This document shows positions 10,487-20,425 of a stretch of 64,000 bases of DNA, piece by piece. The stretch is taken from contig NC_081146.1 in assembly GCF_958295425.1 (NCBI RefSeq), positions 4,650,041-4,714,040 on the forward strand. The letters are read 5' to 3'. A model generated the notes under the pieces. The model ran no database searches. It was given only the letters and a program-made list of their open reading frames with translations, and was not told where the DNA came from. The position numbers and the translations under genes were made by a program. Every line of letters begins with the position of its first letter. Positions within the stretch are counted from its first letter, which is position 1. This DNA comes from Solea solea. Its lineage: Eukaryota > Chordata > Actinopteri > Pleuronectiformes > Soleidae.

Positions 10487-10802
10487 TGCACGTGTGTGTC
10501 CGTGGGTGTGGGTACTCGCATTTGCTACTTCTTTAGGACCTTTATTGGCATAAACACTGGCCTCGTCAGGACCAGTAGTCCAAAACCTGGTCCTAATGAG
10601 GCAGAACCTCATTTCTGAAGAATTGGTTAAGTTAAGATGGACGCTGTGGTTAGATAAAGGTTAGGCGTTAACCATTTCTGGTCAAGGTTAGGGATAAGAG
10701 TTTGTTTAGGCTGTCTCCAAATGAACGGAAGTCAGTGCAGTGTCCTAAGAAGAATGGCTCTGTGTGTGTGTGTGTGTGTGCGTGTGTGTGTGTGTGTGTG
10801 TG
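10487..10802 (+). repeat. TG-flanked interspersed repeat (copy 2, fuller)
   Basis: A TG-like segment at 10490-10510 leads into the shared core (TTTAGGACC, ATAAACACTGG, GGACCAGTAGTCCA), then GGTTAGA/GGTTAGGCGTTA segments and AAGTCAGTGCAGTGTCCTAA. It ends in (TG)n at 10760-10802. The layout matches a family that in teleost genomes sits next to TG microsatellites. No coding capacity. Confidence 0.75.
10760..10802. repeat. (TG)n microsatellite
   Basis: TG array with one CG interruption, at the 3' boundary of the preceding repeat. Confidence 0.96.
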
Positions 10803-11301
10803 AGACAGCAGCAGGTGAGGAAAACTGGGAGGAGAGCACAAGACAGGGAGAGGATGGTGTGGTTTAGAATGTGGGATGATGCAGCTGAAAGTCTGGAAGT
10901 GTTGAGCGCTCCTCCTCAGCATGGATATTTAATGACCTGAGACCCCGAGCAGGCCTTCAGATTCCTTCCCACATCCTTCTGGTTCTCCACCCCTCTACAT
11001 TGCGCTGAGGAGAGAAAGCTTCCCTTCTTTGCTCTGAGTCGATGTATATGGCAAGAGCTTCACTGTATCAAGGAGAATATTAAAGGAGAAAGACGAACAG
11101 CTCAACCATGACTCCTAGTACGGATGGTATCATTTCATGTATGTTGTGAATAATGAAAGGACTGTCTTTGCACTTTGTGTTATTTTATTTGAAATGAATT
11201 GTTTGATGAACATATTTGGCTTTAAGTGTACTGTAATTAATCACAATGAATCACATGTTTAATCTAATTTTTAGAGAAATGCATTTTTCACATTCAGATA
11301 C
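10803..11301. other. Unique DNA, no gene seen
   Basis: Mixed composition to about 11060 and AT-rich afterwards. No recognised exon or repeat. Confidence 0.6.
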
Positions 11302-11595
11302 TAGCACACAGGAAGTGAGAGACACTAACGTTACTCTATGAAAGTCAGATGGCTGCAAACAGGTTGGAGTTTGAATGAAAACACGGATAAGACGCCACTT
11401 AAAAAATCCAGTTGTTCAGCAGTTTGACGGGATAGAAGCTTCTTGTCCCCACCCGCCTCTGTGCTGCCACTGTATACATACAAACACTCCCTCAGTCAGA
11501 GCTGGTAAGCATACAGATAACGGTGCACTTTTTCTGTTCACAAAGACCAAACAAGGGCAGAATAATAACATCCACAACAACAACAATTAACAAAA
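11302..11595 (+). repeat. Non-coding interspersed repeat, CAGCAGTTTGA family, copy 1
   Basis: Shares ordered blocks with 29410-29683: CACACAGGAAGT, GTTCAGCAGTTTGA, a CTTCTTG.CCCC.CCCGCC block, CACTGTATACAYACAAA, CTCCCTCAGTCA, TTTCTGTTCA and GGCAGAATAA. Both copies are in the same orientation and both fade after a (CAA)-like or ATC tail. Mechanism of spread is unknown and no termini are defined. Confidence 0.7.
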
Positions 11596-11648
11596 GTTAC
11601 CCAGCTTTAAGTTTATAAATACATTCTCTTCTGTGCACACAGACACTG

Positions 11649-11669
11649 ACACACACACACACACACACA
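11649..11669. repeat. (CA)n microsatellite
   Basis: About 10 CA units. Confidence 0.95.
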
Positions 11670-11836
11670 TTAAGAGAAAAACAAAACCCAGGCCAAACTA
11701 CAGAGCCATCAAGGCTGTGATAAGTATGTAGAAGAAAATCATTTCTCATGTGCACTCATTTTATTATGGTGCTGCTCTTCTGATTTACTCAATTAGTACA
11801 AACCCCTGCAGTTTCCAGTGTGACACTGTGACGCCC

Positions 11837-11880
11837 AACTAACCAGGAACTAACCAGGAACTAACCAGGTACTTACCAAG
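11837..11880. repeat. 11 bp tandem repeat, three exact copies plus one diverged
   Basis: AACTAACCAGG at 11837, 11848 and 11859, followed by TACTTACCAAG. Confidence 0.9.
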
Positions 11881-11980
11881 TACTCACAGACATGTAAGCT
11901 GTGTCTCCCAATGCTATTTGAATAATTTACCTCAGTCCATCATTCTCGTCAATGCTAATTTAAGCAATTTCTCGCTGGGA

Positions 11981-12178
11981 TTTAGTGAAGTATTTCAGTT
12001 ATCCAGTTAACCAAAGTATTAGTTAGCCTCTCACTGACGTGTGCTGTTTAGTGAAGTATTTCAGTTATCCAGTTAACCAAAGTATTAGTTAGCTTCTCAC
12101 TGACGTGTGCTGTTTAGTGAAGTATTTCAGTTATCCAGTTAACCAAAGTATTAGTTCGCCTCTCCCTGACGTGTGCTG
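11981..12178. repeat. Minisatellite, 3 x 66 bp
   Basis: Units start at 11981, 12047 and 12113 with TTTAGTGAAGTATTTCAG and end GACGTGTGCTG. Differences between units are only a few bases (for example AGCCTC/AGCTTC/CGCCTC), so the amplification is recent. No spacers are present, which excludes a CRISPR array. Confidence 0.95.
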
Positions 12179-12768
12179 TTATTTGCCTTGTGCACGCTAA
12201 TGTCGACAGGCTCTGACTGACAACTCTTTAAAGTGAGATTTTCCACCTACAACTCCAGTATTGTTCTTATCCATCTTTAGTCAAGGTGGGTGAAGAGGTA
12301 CATAGTGAGTAGTTGTTCAGACAGCATTGTGATCAGAAGTCAACATGCAGTTTGCATTCTTTGCTTTAAAAGAATAAATGATTGAATCCTTTAGATGAAT
12401 CAATGCCGTTCATCTCCTCTAACTGTCTTGGTACCATACACAAAATCTTATCATGGTCAAATGTCACTATGTGCCTGATAAACACAGGCCTACAAATTAA
12501 AATGACATCATTAGAACTAATGGCTTATCACACAGTTGGTTTGTCTCACTTTAATTCTTCAAAATCTAAATAGGCATATTTGAGGAAATAGAAAATGGTG
12601 ACTTTAGACTCGTTTGGTACCGACTTAAAGCAGCTAACCCTGCAGATGAGATTTTCTCCTCTTCCTAAAGACACAGAAGGTTCACCAACAATTTTCTCCT
12701 GAGGAAAAAAGTTGTGATATCAATGGCCTTGTGTTTGTGTGCATGCGCTGGGCAGGTGTGTATTGACA
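12179..12768. other. Unique DNA, no gene seen
   Basis: No recognised repeat, exon or RNA. Confidence 0.6.
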
Positions 12769-12851
12769 GAGTCACAGTGTGTGTGTGTGTGTTTCACCTG
12801 TTTCCTCTCCACATATCTTTACACGTAATAATGTCACTCCCACGTGAAACA

Positions 12852-12890
<39 letters not shown>

Positions 12891-12898
12891 TGACACTC
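12769..12898. repeat. Inverted repeat with TG/CA microsatellites inside the arms
   Basis: The left arm (12769-12797) reads GAGTCACAG, (TG)n, TTTCAC. The right arm (12844-12898) reads GTGAAA, then an interrupted (CA)n, then CTGTGACACTC. Complementarity extends beyond the dinucleotides on both sides of the arrays, so this is a real inverted repeat and not only a TG facing a CA array. The loop is about 46 bp. Confidence 0.8.
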
Positions 12899-13037
12899 GT
12901 GCTCTCTCTCTTTATTTTATATTTGGATCATGAAATCATAAGTCCAACTGCCCCAAATGAGAAATACTTGATAATCACATATTGTGTGTGTGTACTGTAT
13001 TTATGTGCATGCATGCATGTCAGTGAGCACATTCATG

Positions 13038-13070
13038 CGTGTGTGTGTGTGTGCGTGTGTGTGTGTGTGT
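13038..13070. repeat. (TG)n microsatellite
   Basis: TG units with one CG interruption. Confidence 0.95.
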
Positions 13071-13084
13071 CATACTGCTGAATA

Positions 13085-13320
13085 GGTGTATTGTTTTCTC
13101 CTGCGCTTCTGACCAGGCAATTTGGCAGCGAGCTCATAGAGGGGAAGCTAATGCGGATCTAATGAGTCAACGGGCCGGCAGGATTCAGAAGTGTATCGGT
13201 ACGGTAATGTGAGGAGATGGGGCCGTGTCGCCTTGAGGGATTAGAGTTTTGAGCTGCAGTAGATGGAGAACTGCAGCAAGGCCACATCCTTACACCTCTT
13301 TCCCTCCTCCCACCTTATAC
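13085..13320. promoter_or_regulatory. Candidate conserved non-coding block
   Basis: Repeat-free stretch of balanced composition, sharply different from the adjacent TG array. It includes GCTAATGCGGATCTAATGAG and several CpGs (CGGGCCGGC, CGGTACGG). No reading frame. The regulatory call is inference from composition and isolation only. Confidence 0.25.
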
Positions 13321-14061
13321 CTCTCCCTCTCTGCTTCTACATAATTCCCCTAGTGGATGTACTGTATGTATGGGCTCTCACCCACAGCCTGCACTGGGAG
13401 TAATTGATTTCTTTGGAGCTTTGTGTATGTACTGACGGCGCTCGTACTCGTGGTGATGATGGTGCCGGTGTTGGCGGCAACAGCAGATGTGGCTGTTGGT
13501 CTTTTGTATATCAGCTCATGACAGGATTGACAGATTACGTTGCCAGCGAGCTTGAACCTGTTAAACCTGGAGTGGACTTTGTTTCCTTACTGGTCGCGGT
13601 GGGAGAACAGGAAAGAAATGGTTTAGATACGTACGCACGGACCAGCTGTGTTCTCAGGTCATATTTATGGATGTATGTGAACAAACAGTGATGAATATAC
13701 TGGGCAAACGTACACAGAGGGAGACTTTACTCTTCATGTCGCAGCTCCTATACTTTGAAAGTCTGTGACCACTCGATACAGTTAAAAGGCTGTATGTTTA
13801 GACTTGTTAGAATTTCTTTGGCTAGTTTACCATATTTAAATGTGTTTTTTTACTTTTCATGAAAATGTATAAAGAATTAAATCTACTAGAAAAAGTGGTT
13901 TGCCAGTATCACAGATGCAAATGCATGATTTGATTCAGGTTTACTGAACTCTGATATTTCTGCATCCAAACAAACAAAATAGATGTGAATATAATACAAA
14001 AAAATATATAATTACAGACCTAAAAAATTATTACAGTAACACATAGTATTAGTTTAGGGAA
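13321..14061. other. Unique DNA, no gene seen
   Basis: Contains an open frame of 95 codons at 13404-13691 without any recognised motif; judged chance. Confidence 0.6.
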
Positions 14062-14081
14062 ACACACACACACACACACAT
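14062..14081. repeat. (CA)n microsatellite
   Basis: Ten CA units. Confidence 0.95.
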
Positions 14082-14800
14082 GCTGTCAAAGTTCATAGAT
14101 TATTTCTGCGAAGTCTTGAAAACAGATTGTGATTCAAATGTATTTATTAATTTGATAAACTGACCCTGCACGTCTTTATAGTGAAGCATACGTATATGTT
14201 TAAACACAAACAAAGGTTTAAGTGCATTCACAGAGGTGTGTGTTTCTGAGAAATGACTGATGTGTGTTTGATCATTGCTCAGCTCCTTGTTCCTGTAGAG
14301 TCCTGCTATGTGTGTGTGTGTGTGTGTGTGTGTTGGGGGCATTATGCGAGGGCGTGTGGTTGGGCTGTGCTTCTGGGGTGATCATGTCTCAGCATTGATA
14401 TTCAAATATGCCCTGAAAATATAAAACCCTTATGTCAGGGATCAAGGACTCGCCTGGTTTCAACACAATCACTTCAGTGTGCATGCGTCGCTCATAAATA
14501 AAGGAGCAGCACTCCACTTCATACCACTGTGTTTTAATTATTAAGATAGAACCACAGAGGTTATCTCACTGTTCTCTGTCAGCAAGCAGAGGGAGAGAGA
14601 TGAAAAAATTTGAATTTTTGTCAGCGCAGTGCTTCGAGAGCAACACTGTGGGGTGGCACAGTTGAAGGACAACAGAATTCAAGTATTGAACTCTGGATTT
14701 CAAAAAAAGTACAAAAAGACAAAGAGGCACTAGCAGCTAAACTGGGCCCAGCAAGGGACGTCAATTTACTGCCAGGGTGACGTATACAAGTGTACAGTAA
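14082..14800. other. Unique DNA, no gene seen
   Basis: Includes a (TG)n array at 14309-14333. No exon or RNA gene is recognised. Confidence 0.6.
14309..14333. repeat. (TG)n microsatellite
   Basis: About 12 uninterrupted TG units. Confidence 0.96.
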
Positions 14801-15130
14801 TACCACTTAATTACTCTAATTAAACAGAAAGCAATAGTAGTCATTTATGGCTGTGGCTAAATGAAGTGAGACGATGATGAATGTGAAGCAAATGTAGCAC
14901 AAAAACAAGAACACCAGTGAAACCATGAGCCACAGGTGACTGAAGAGATTCATCTTGATGTGCGAGGCTACATGAAGTGAATTATCATTATGGCGAACAC
15001 CCACATACATGCTGTAAAGCTGGACAGCGTTATAAAAAATGCACGTTAGGCGAGGCGCATTTCCTCCCTCATTAATTTCCCGGGGACGACCATTATTTGT
15101 TTTCCCGCTGCTCATTAGTCAGGTGAGGCT
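14801..15130. promoter_or_regulatory. Candidate conserved non-coding block with paired TAATTA
   Basis: Two homeodomain-type TAATTA cores start 9 bp apart (14808 and 14817), followed by repeat-free sequence including CCTCATTAATTTCCCGGGG near 15069. Absence of repeats and clustering of TAAT motifs suggest a regulatory element; conservation was not testable. Confidence 0.3.
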
Positions 15131-15579
15131 GTCATGGCGGGCCACCGTGGTTGGGAGGCAAAGGCATTTCCTTCTGTTTGTAACCGAGCAGACGGGAGGT
15201 GTGTCTTTGTGTTTAGAAGTGCGTTACATACTGCCTGTTGCCAAAGAGGGCAGGTCATTTGGAGAAATGGAAGAGGGAGAAGGTTTTGGAAGGTGGGGGT
15301 ACAGGGAAGGAACGAGGGGGGAGGTGGCTGTGTGGTAGTTTTCACCCACATCGATCGCCTGTTTTTAATCGGGCATAACAAATATAACTTCCCTTGGATC
15401 GAAATCCCCGGGTAAACCGTTATAAAACTAACCTTGTTATATTTATTGACAGGACATTGAGATAAATATTAGAGCTGTGTGGAGGGTGAGGGTGGTGGAT
15501 GGGGGGGTGGGGGCAGTTTGGTCCCAATCCATTGATTTCTGTGCAAAAAAAGAAAAAAGAAAAATACCACCGTAGTCAT
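15131..15579. other. Unique DNA with a G-rich patch
   Basis: G-rich runs at 15290-15325 and 15480-15512 on the plus strand. No gene seen; short frames on both strands overlap each other and have no motif. Confidence 0.55.
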
Positions 15580-16261
15580 CTAACAAAGCACAGCTCCCTT
15601 CGTCTTCTTTTCCATCCCCCCTTTCCCACTCTCCTTAGCATATTAGGTGGAGAATAATGTGAAAAAATGCTTAGCACACGGGAACGAGGCCGGTGTGTGC
15701 AGACGTGGGAGTGGGTCCCCCGGGGGTGCAGTGGAGCCCCTATCCCATAAATCCCGGCTCTGGTGCAAACAATCAATTTTCAATTTTAATTATTTACCAT
15801 GGCCTGCCGGACAGAGGCATTTATTTTACCACCCTGTCTGGATTAAGAATTAAAAATTAGGATATTAATATTTGGAAGAGTGGGCAGAAAAGCACAAAAA
15901 AGACTCACTCAAAAAAAAGAAGTCTTTATTGTCTTTCTCTCCTTTCCCTGGAGTGACGCGTGAAGGTTAAACCAGTCAATCAATAACTTCATATATTTTC
16001 GCAGACCTCCGTCGCTGTGGCCCCTGCCACTCACGCAGCCACCGTTCCGGCTGTTGGGGGCCAGAAACCCGGAGACTGTGTGAGTGGAGGGACTGGCAAA
16101 AATGTGCCGCTCAGCACTTTCTGCCGGAGCTCTCCAGATTTTGGCCTCTACTCTTACTGGCATTCCAATATTTCATCTGTAAATTTAATTACACAACCTG
16201 GAGCAATGCGGCCAAGGTATCCCCCCCCCCGTCCCCGTCAATCTCTCATTCAAAGACTACA
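15580..16261. promoter_or_regulatory. Candidate conserved non-coding block(s)
   Basis: About 680 bp with almost no simple repeats except a C10 run at 16221. TAATTA cores lie at 15787-15792 and 16186-16191, both embedded in AT-rich islands inside otherwise GC-balanced DNA, and a CCCCCGGGGG palindrome lies at 15717-15726. The pattern resembles vertebrate developmental enhancers, but only comparison with other fish could show this. Confidence 0.3.
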
Positions 16262-16525
16262 GGTATTATAAGTGGCAATCTGCAATAAACAGCCACGTGA
16301 AAACACTGCAGCTGGGCCTGCGACACATTCTTCAGACAAACCAAATCAGATTCCAGGTGATTCACAAAAGGAGCCGTCAGCTTATATGACTGTATGGCTC
16401 CAGACCACATTCTGGTGTCCGATGCAATGTCACGAGCAGGAGCATCGAGCGATACTCAGCTCAGTCTGAGGTGTTAATAAGACATTTGAGCGGATTAATT
16501 TACCACATACAGTGGCTATATAAAC

Positions 16526-16901
16526 TAGAGCTGAAACGATTCATCGATGAATCGATTATTAATCGATTACTAAATTAATCGACAACTATTTTGATAATCG
16601 ATTAATCGGTTTGAAGCTTTTTTCATGATTAAAACAAGATTTCTGATTGTTTAAGCTTCTTAAATGTGAATATTTTCTACGTTTCGTTGCTCTGGATAAC
16701 AAAGACATTATTAAAAGTCAATCATTTTGGTTTGTGGACAAAACAAGACATTTGAGAACATCATCATTTCCAGGTTTGACGAACACCAATCAACATTTTT
16801 TGAGGTTTTCTGATATTTTATGGACCAAACGATTAATCGATTAATCGAGAAAATATCGACCGATTAATCGATTATGAAAATAATGGTTAGTTGCAGCTCT
16901 A
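16526..16901. mobile_element. Nonautonomous hAT-type miniature element (376 bp) with 8 bp target duplication
   Basis: The element begins TAGAGCTGAAACGAT and ends TTGCAGCTCTA, giving inverted termini. The subterminal regions are full of ATCGATTA/TAATCGAT words on both sides. It is flanked by a perfect direct repeat ATATAAAC at 16518-16525 and 16902-16909, the 8 bp size typical of hAT transposition. It encodes no transposase, so it would have needed a helper in trans. The (T)AGAGCTG terminus and ATCGATTAATCG interior are familiar from teleost interspersed repeats. Confidence 0.92.
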
Positions 16902-16909
16902 ATATAAAC

Positions 16910-17482
16910 ATAAAGCTTCTCCTCACGTCCCTGTCACATGACGGTGGTGCCATTCTTGACAGAATGTTGTCTGTGTGCAACAAAACAATTACATCATATT
17001 TAGAGTCTGTGGATCTCATCCAATATTTGATTTGTTTTGCTTTTTCTGTCAGAAAAACAGGTTTGGGCTGGTGTCAGACAATCAGACAATCAGACAATGC
17101 TGACGCTGACAGTCATAGCGGCTCATTCCAACACATGACCGTATGTTTAGAAAGATCATTTTTCACACGCCCTGAAAGATCGTCATTCAGAGCATTGTGG
17201 ACAGTAATATTAGCCATTCCCGCCAATACACTGTCGAGTAATAAAGAACAATTAAGTGTCCGCAGCTCACGTCTCCCGTCCTGTTGTTGAGCGATGAAAA
17301 GCAACACGCTAACCCTTTACTGTCACACTTTTCACCATGACGTATGCAGCGGCCTATAGGAGGCGGCGATAATGTGTCCATAAATCTCAGCACAACAGCT
17401 TCTCTGGAGTGAAGGCTTTAATGGCAATCAACGGGGCGCTGCTGATGATCTCATAGACACACTGTTTTGTTTTGTGCTGTTC

Positions 17483-17483
<1 letters not shown>
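16910..17483. other. Unique DNA, no gene seen
   Basis: Holds a short (CAGACAAT)3 tandem at 17075-17098. The 138-codon open frame that runs from inside the hAT-type element into this stretch is not credible because it starts in transposon sequence. Confidence 0.65.
17075..17098. repeat. (CAGACAAT)3 tandem
   Basis: Three exact octamer copies. Confidence 0.93.
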
Positions 17484-17518
<35 letters not shown>

Positions 17519-17539
17519 TGTGTGTGTGTGTGTGTGTGG
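17484..17539. repeat. (TG)n microsatellite
   Basis: About 27 TG units with one C interruption. Confidence 0.97.
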
Positions 17540-17691
17540 TATTCTGTTTTGTCTTTCACAATATTTACCTGATATATCTTTGGTCTACCAACCTCTGGAA
17601 TAACCTGTATTTCCTGGTATCATTAAACAGTAGTAAAGTAGTTTGTATTCTATCTTTGCAAAAACAAGGCATCCAGGGCAGCAGTGTCAAA

Positions 17692-17780
17692 TTAGGGTTG
17701 TGCACAATATTATCACCATAAAACAGTTCTAAAATCAGTCGATATTGACCATTATCACGAGAAAAAAATCAGACAGTTCA
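17692..17780 (+). mobile_element. Possible remnant of a hAT-type repeat end
   Basis: TTAGGGTTGTGCACAATATTATCACC resembles the AGGGCTGCACAAT-type terminus of the element at 36.5 kb (reverse complement of its right end). No second terminus is found. Confidence 0.35.
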
Positions 17781-19299
17781 GTTTTAGTTAAGTAGTCAAG
17801 TTTTGTTCCTGAGGGAAAGCTAAAGAAAGATGTGGCTTTCTTCTTCTGCGGGGTTTAACAGCAGCTTGCGTCCATTTCATTTATATCACTGCCATCTTCT
17901 GGACTAAGAAGAATCTCCTACAGCATCCAGTCTGTCATATTCTTTCCACACTTCTTGTTAATCAGGCAACATTTTCACAGCAAGAATGTGTTACATGTCC
18001 AGCCCAAGGTCAAATGTTGTGCTGTCTAATGTGGGAAGAAGAGGAAAAAGAAGAAAAGGAGCATGCTGTGCAAGTTGTTATCATTCTATAAATCAATGAT
18101 TCATTTTATTTTTGCTCCGTTTTAACCACGGTGGCTTTCTCTGCACGCATTAATTCAAAAATATTCCGCTGAATTTGAATGAGAACGGGATTTCATTTAG
18201 AAAACAATGTGTTGTAGACGCTGCGTAGATGACGTTACATGATAACTATCCACGTGATAAGATCAATTCAAAGCTGTGGGAATTTTCTCACGAGGCAAAC
18301 GGGACACGCTGGTGTCATCCTCTCCACCCAGAATAATCCTTTAGGCACAGGAGCAATAAATCTTTATGAATCAATGTTTGACAAAACTGTTCATATCCAG
18401 GAAATCAGGGTAAAACTGGGGGCATTTGATAGCAGAGTCTGTCTCTCAGATATGCTGTCTTTCATCATCTGTCACCTTGTCAAGAGAGACAGAGACACAG
18501 GACACAATAAACACATCACTGTGATCAATTCCTGCTTTTTAGATTGAAACATGCATGGTTATTTACATGTTGTGTTGTCTTTCTTCTAATTTGTGTCTGA
18601 ACGACAGCCAAAACAACTGAGGAGGAGATATGACTCTGGAAACAGCTAAACTCAGGCTGTGTGATAGCTGCAGACAGGTAGACATGCAGAGCAACAAATA
18701 TACAAACAACCGCCACGGTGCAGAACGACACAGAGCGAGCGACGGAGACAGTGGGAGAAAGGGAGATCAGAGCAGGGAAGAAACCGAGAGACAGAGGGAG
18801 ACACGGAGCGTTTTAGTTCAGAACAGACTGTTGTTATTTATCCGGTGGCTGCTAAACAAGTAACGAGACTCCCAGTGCTGTGATTGGCTCAGTGGGGTGC
18901 TGTCAGATTCTGGTGCGCATCTTCCCTCAGTGAGCAACAAACACAACACTCCAGCTGTGCTCTCACTGGGCTCCCGACATGTTCGCCAAACATTCTCCTA
19001 ATGTTTTGTTTTGCGTTTTTTAACAAACCTCGGTGTCGCGGCGTTGTCTAAGTGTTCCTTTGACATCGTCCTGGATGTTTGCACATGCTAAGACAGCAGC
19101 GACCACGTCCTCTCAATGTCAGTCATCACCATTCAAGTTTTTCAGAATTATTTATTCATGGGACAAAGGAGTAATTAGCATTAAGAGATTCAAAGTCTTT
19201 AACGCGGACTAAAGGGCGGATTTACACCACAGACATGTTCTGGATTTAACACAACTTTATCGACAATGTTAAGCACTCATGCCATACAAATAAGATCAT
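17781..19299. other. Unique DNA, no gene seen
   Basis: Repeat-poor. An open frame of 102 codons at 18239-18547 has no recognised motif. AT-rich and CpG-containing stretches alternate without clear boundaries. Confidence 0.55.
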
Positions 19300-19309
19300 G
19301 TGGCTTGGA

Positions 19310-19450
19310 GCCAATCACCGCTTTTACACTGAGGCTGTTCCAGGGTCAGTTCCACGCTATAGTTCCTAATCTGGAATCACCTCTTTTGTTTGTTGATCAC
19401 AAAAGAACTGGCCCCAGGTCAGATTAACCGCTTCCACTCTGGCACCAAGT
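19310..19450. repeat. Imperfect foldback, possible decayed transposon
   Basis: CTGTTCCAGGGTCAGTTC (19335-19352) is imperfectly complementary to GAACTGGCCCCAGGTCAG (19405-19422), 14 of 18 positions pairing, around a 52 bp spacer. No target duplication is visible. Confidence 0.45.
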
Positions 19451-19809
19451 CTCTGCTCGTCTACAAGAAAGAACCGATTATGCTGGTGGCACGTTTATAT
19501 TGTAAAGAGGGATTGACTGTGGAGAAAGTTTCCCTGAACTTTCCCTGAACACATCAGTTACAGGTTACACTGCACATTCCTACACAAGGACAGGTGTGTG
19601 GTCTCCCTGTCTGCTGCACTTGTATTGTCATTTAATATTTCTAGATATCATTTTAAATAATCGTCTGTGCAGCATCTCCATCAACGATTCACATATCAGG
19701 AAAGATACTTTTTTATTATGGAACATTTTGATGTGATTTAATGTAGACAATACCAAACTATCGTTTTTTTGACATTATAAATATAAAAATAAAATCAGTC
19801 TGATACACA

Positions 19810-20425
19810 CATGGACTTGAGAACCCTCAGGTCTTCTGGTGGTTGACTCAATGATTCCAAAAGTAAGAACAGAGACCCATGTTAGGGCATCATTTTCTGA
19901 ATATGGCCCACGACTGTGGAACAGCTTTCCTGAAGACCTGAGGATGGGACAGACTCCACAGCTACCTGTTAGGTTTTTAGTTGAATTTCTATTTAGTTTC
20001 TGCTTTTTTTATAGTTAAACTTACACTAAGTATATTATTTACTTGGTATTTTTATTATTTTGTGTTATTTATTACTTCCCCCCCCCCTTTTATTACATGC
20101 TTTTAATTCAGCTTTTTATGTTTTGCTATATTATTTTGAGAATTTGAGTTGCTCATTTATTATCGTTTCCTATTTTATTTGTTTATTACCTTTTATTTAG
20201 TTAATTATTATTATATATTTATCAATCTGTTGTTTCCTCATATGCATACTGATGGGATAGTTTCCTCAGCTCCTTTTTACATGTATGATGGTTGTATATG
20301 TGTGTGCACGTATGTGGATGGGTAAATGTGTAATAAGGTGAGGATGTTTTTATGTTAAGCACTTTGTGTTGCATATGTCCTATGTATGAAAGTTCTGTAT
20401 AAATAAAGGTCGACTGGTCAATTGA
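19810..20425 (+). mobile_element. L2-like LINE, 5'-truncated copy (C-terminus and 3' tail)
   Basis: Around 19815-19850 one frame reads LRTLRSSGG. After a frameshift the next frame reads PKVRTETHVRASFSEYG and then PRLWNSFPEDLR (about 19857-19943). This is the ending typical of L2-like LINE ORF2 proteins (LRSS, basic patch, RAFS..APRLWNSLP). The copy closes with a 3' tail of the type AAGCACTTTGTGTTGCAT, then TGTATGAAAG and TATAAATAAAGG near 20357-20410, the usual tail of teleost L2-related elements. Frameshifted and truncated, so inactive. No full reverse transcriptase domain is present here. Confidence 0.85.
20078..20087. repeat. C10 homopolymer
   Basis: Run of ten C inside the LINE 3' region, in a T-rich context. 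Confidence 0.9.

Noticed and set aside
11981..12178. Regular repeats resembling a CRISPR array
   Set aside because: Whole 66 bp units repeat head-to-tail without unique spacers; eukaryotic minisatellite.
16874..17290. 138-codon open frame
   Set aside because: Starts inside the terminal region of the hAT-type element.
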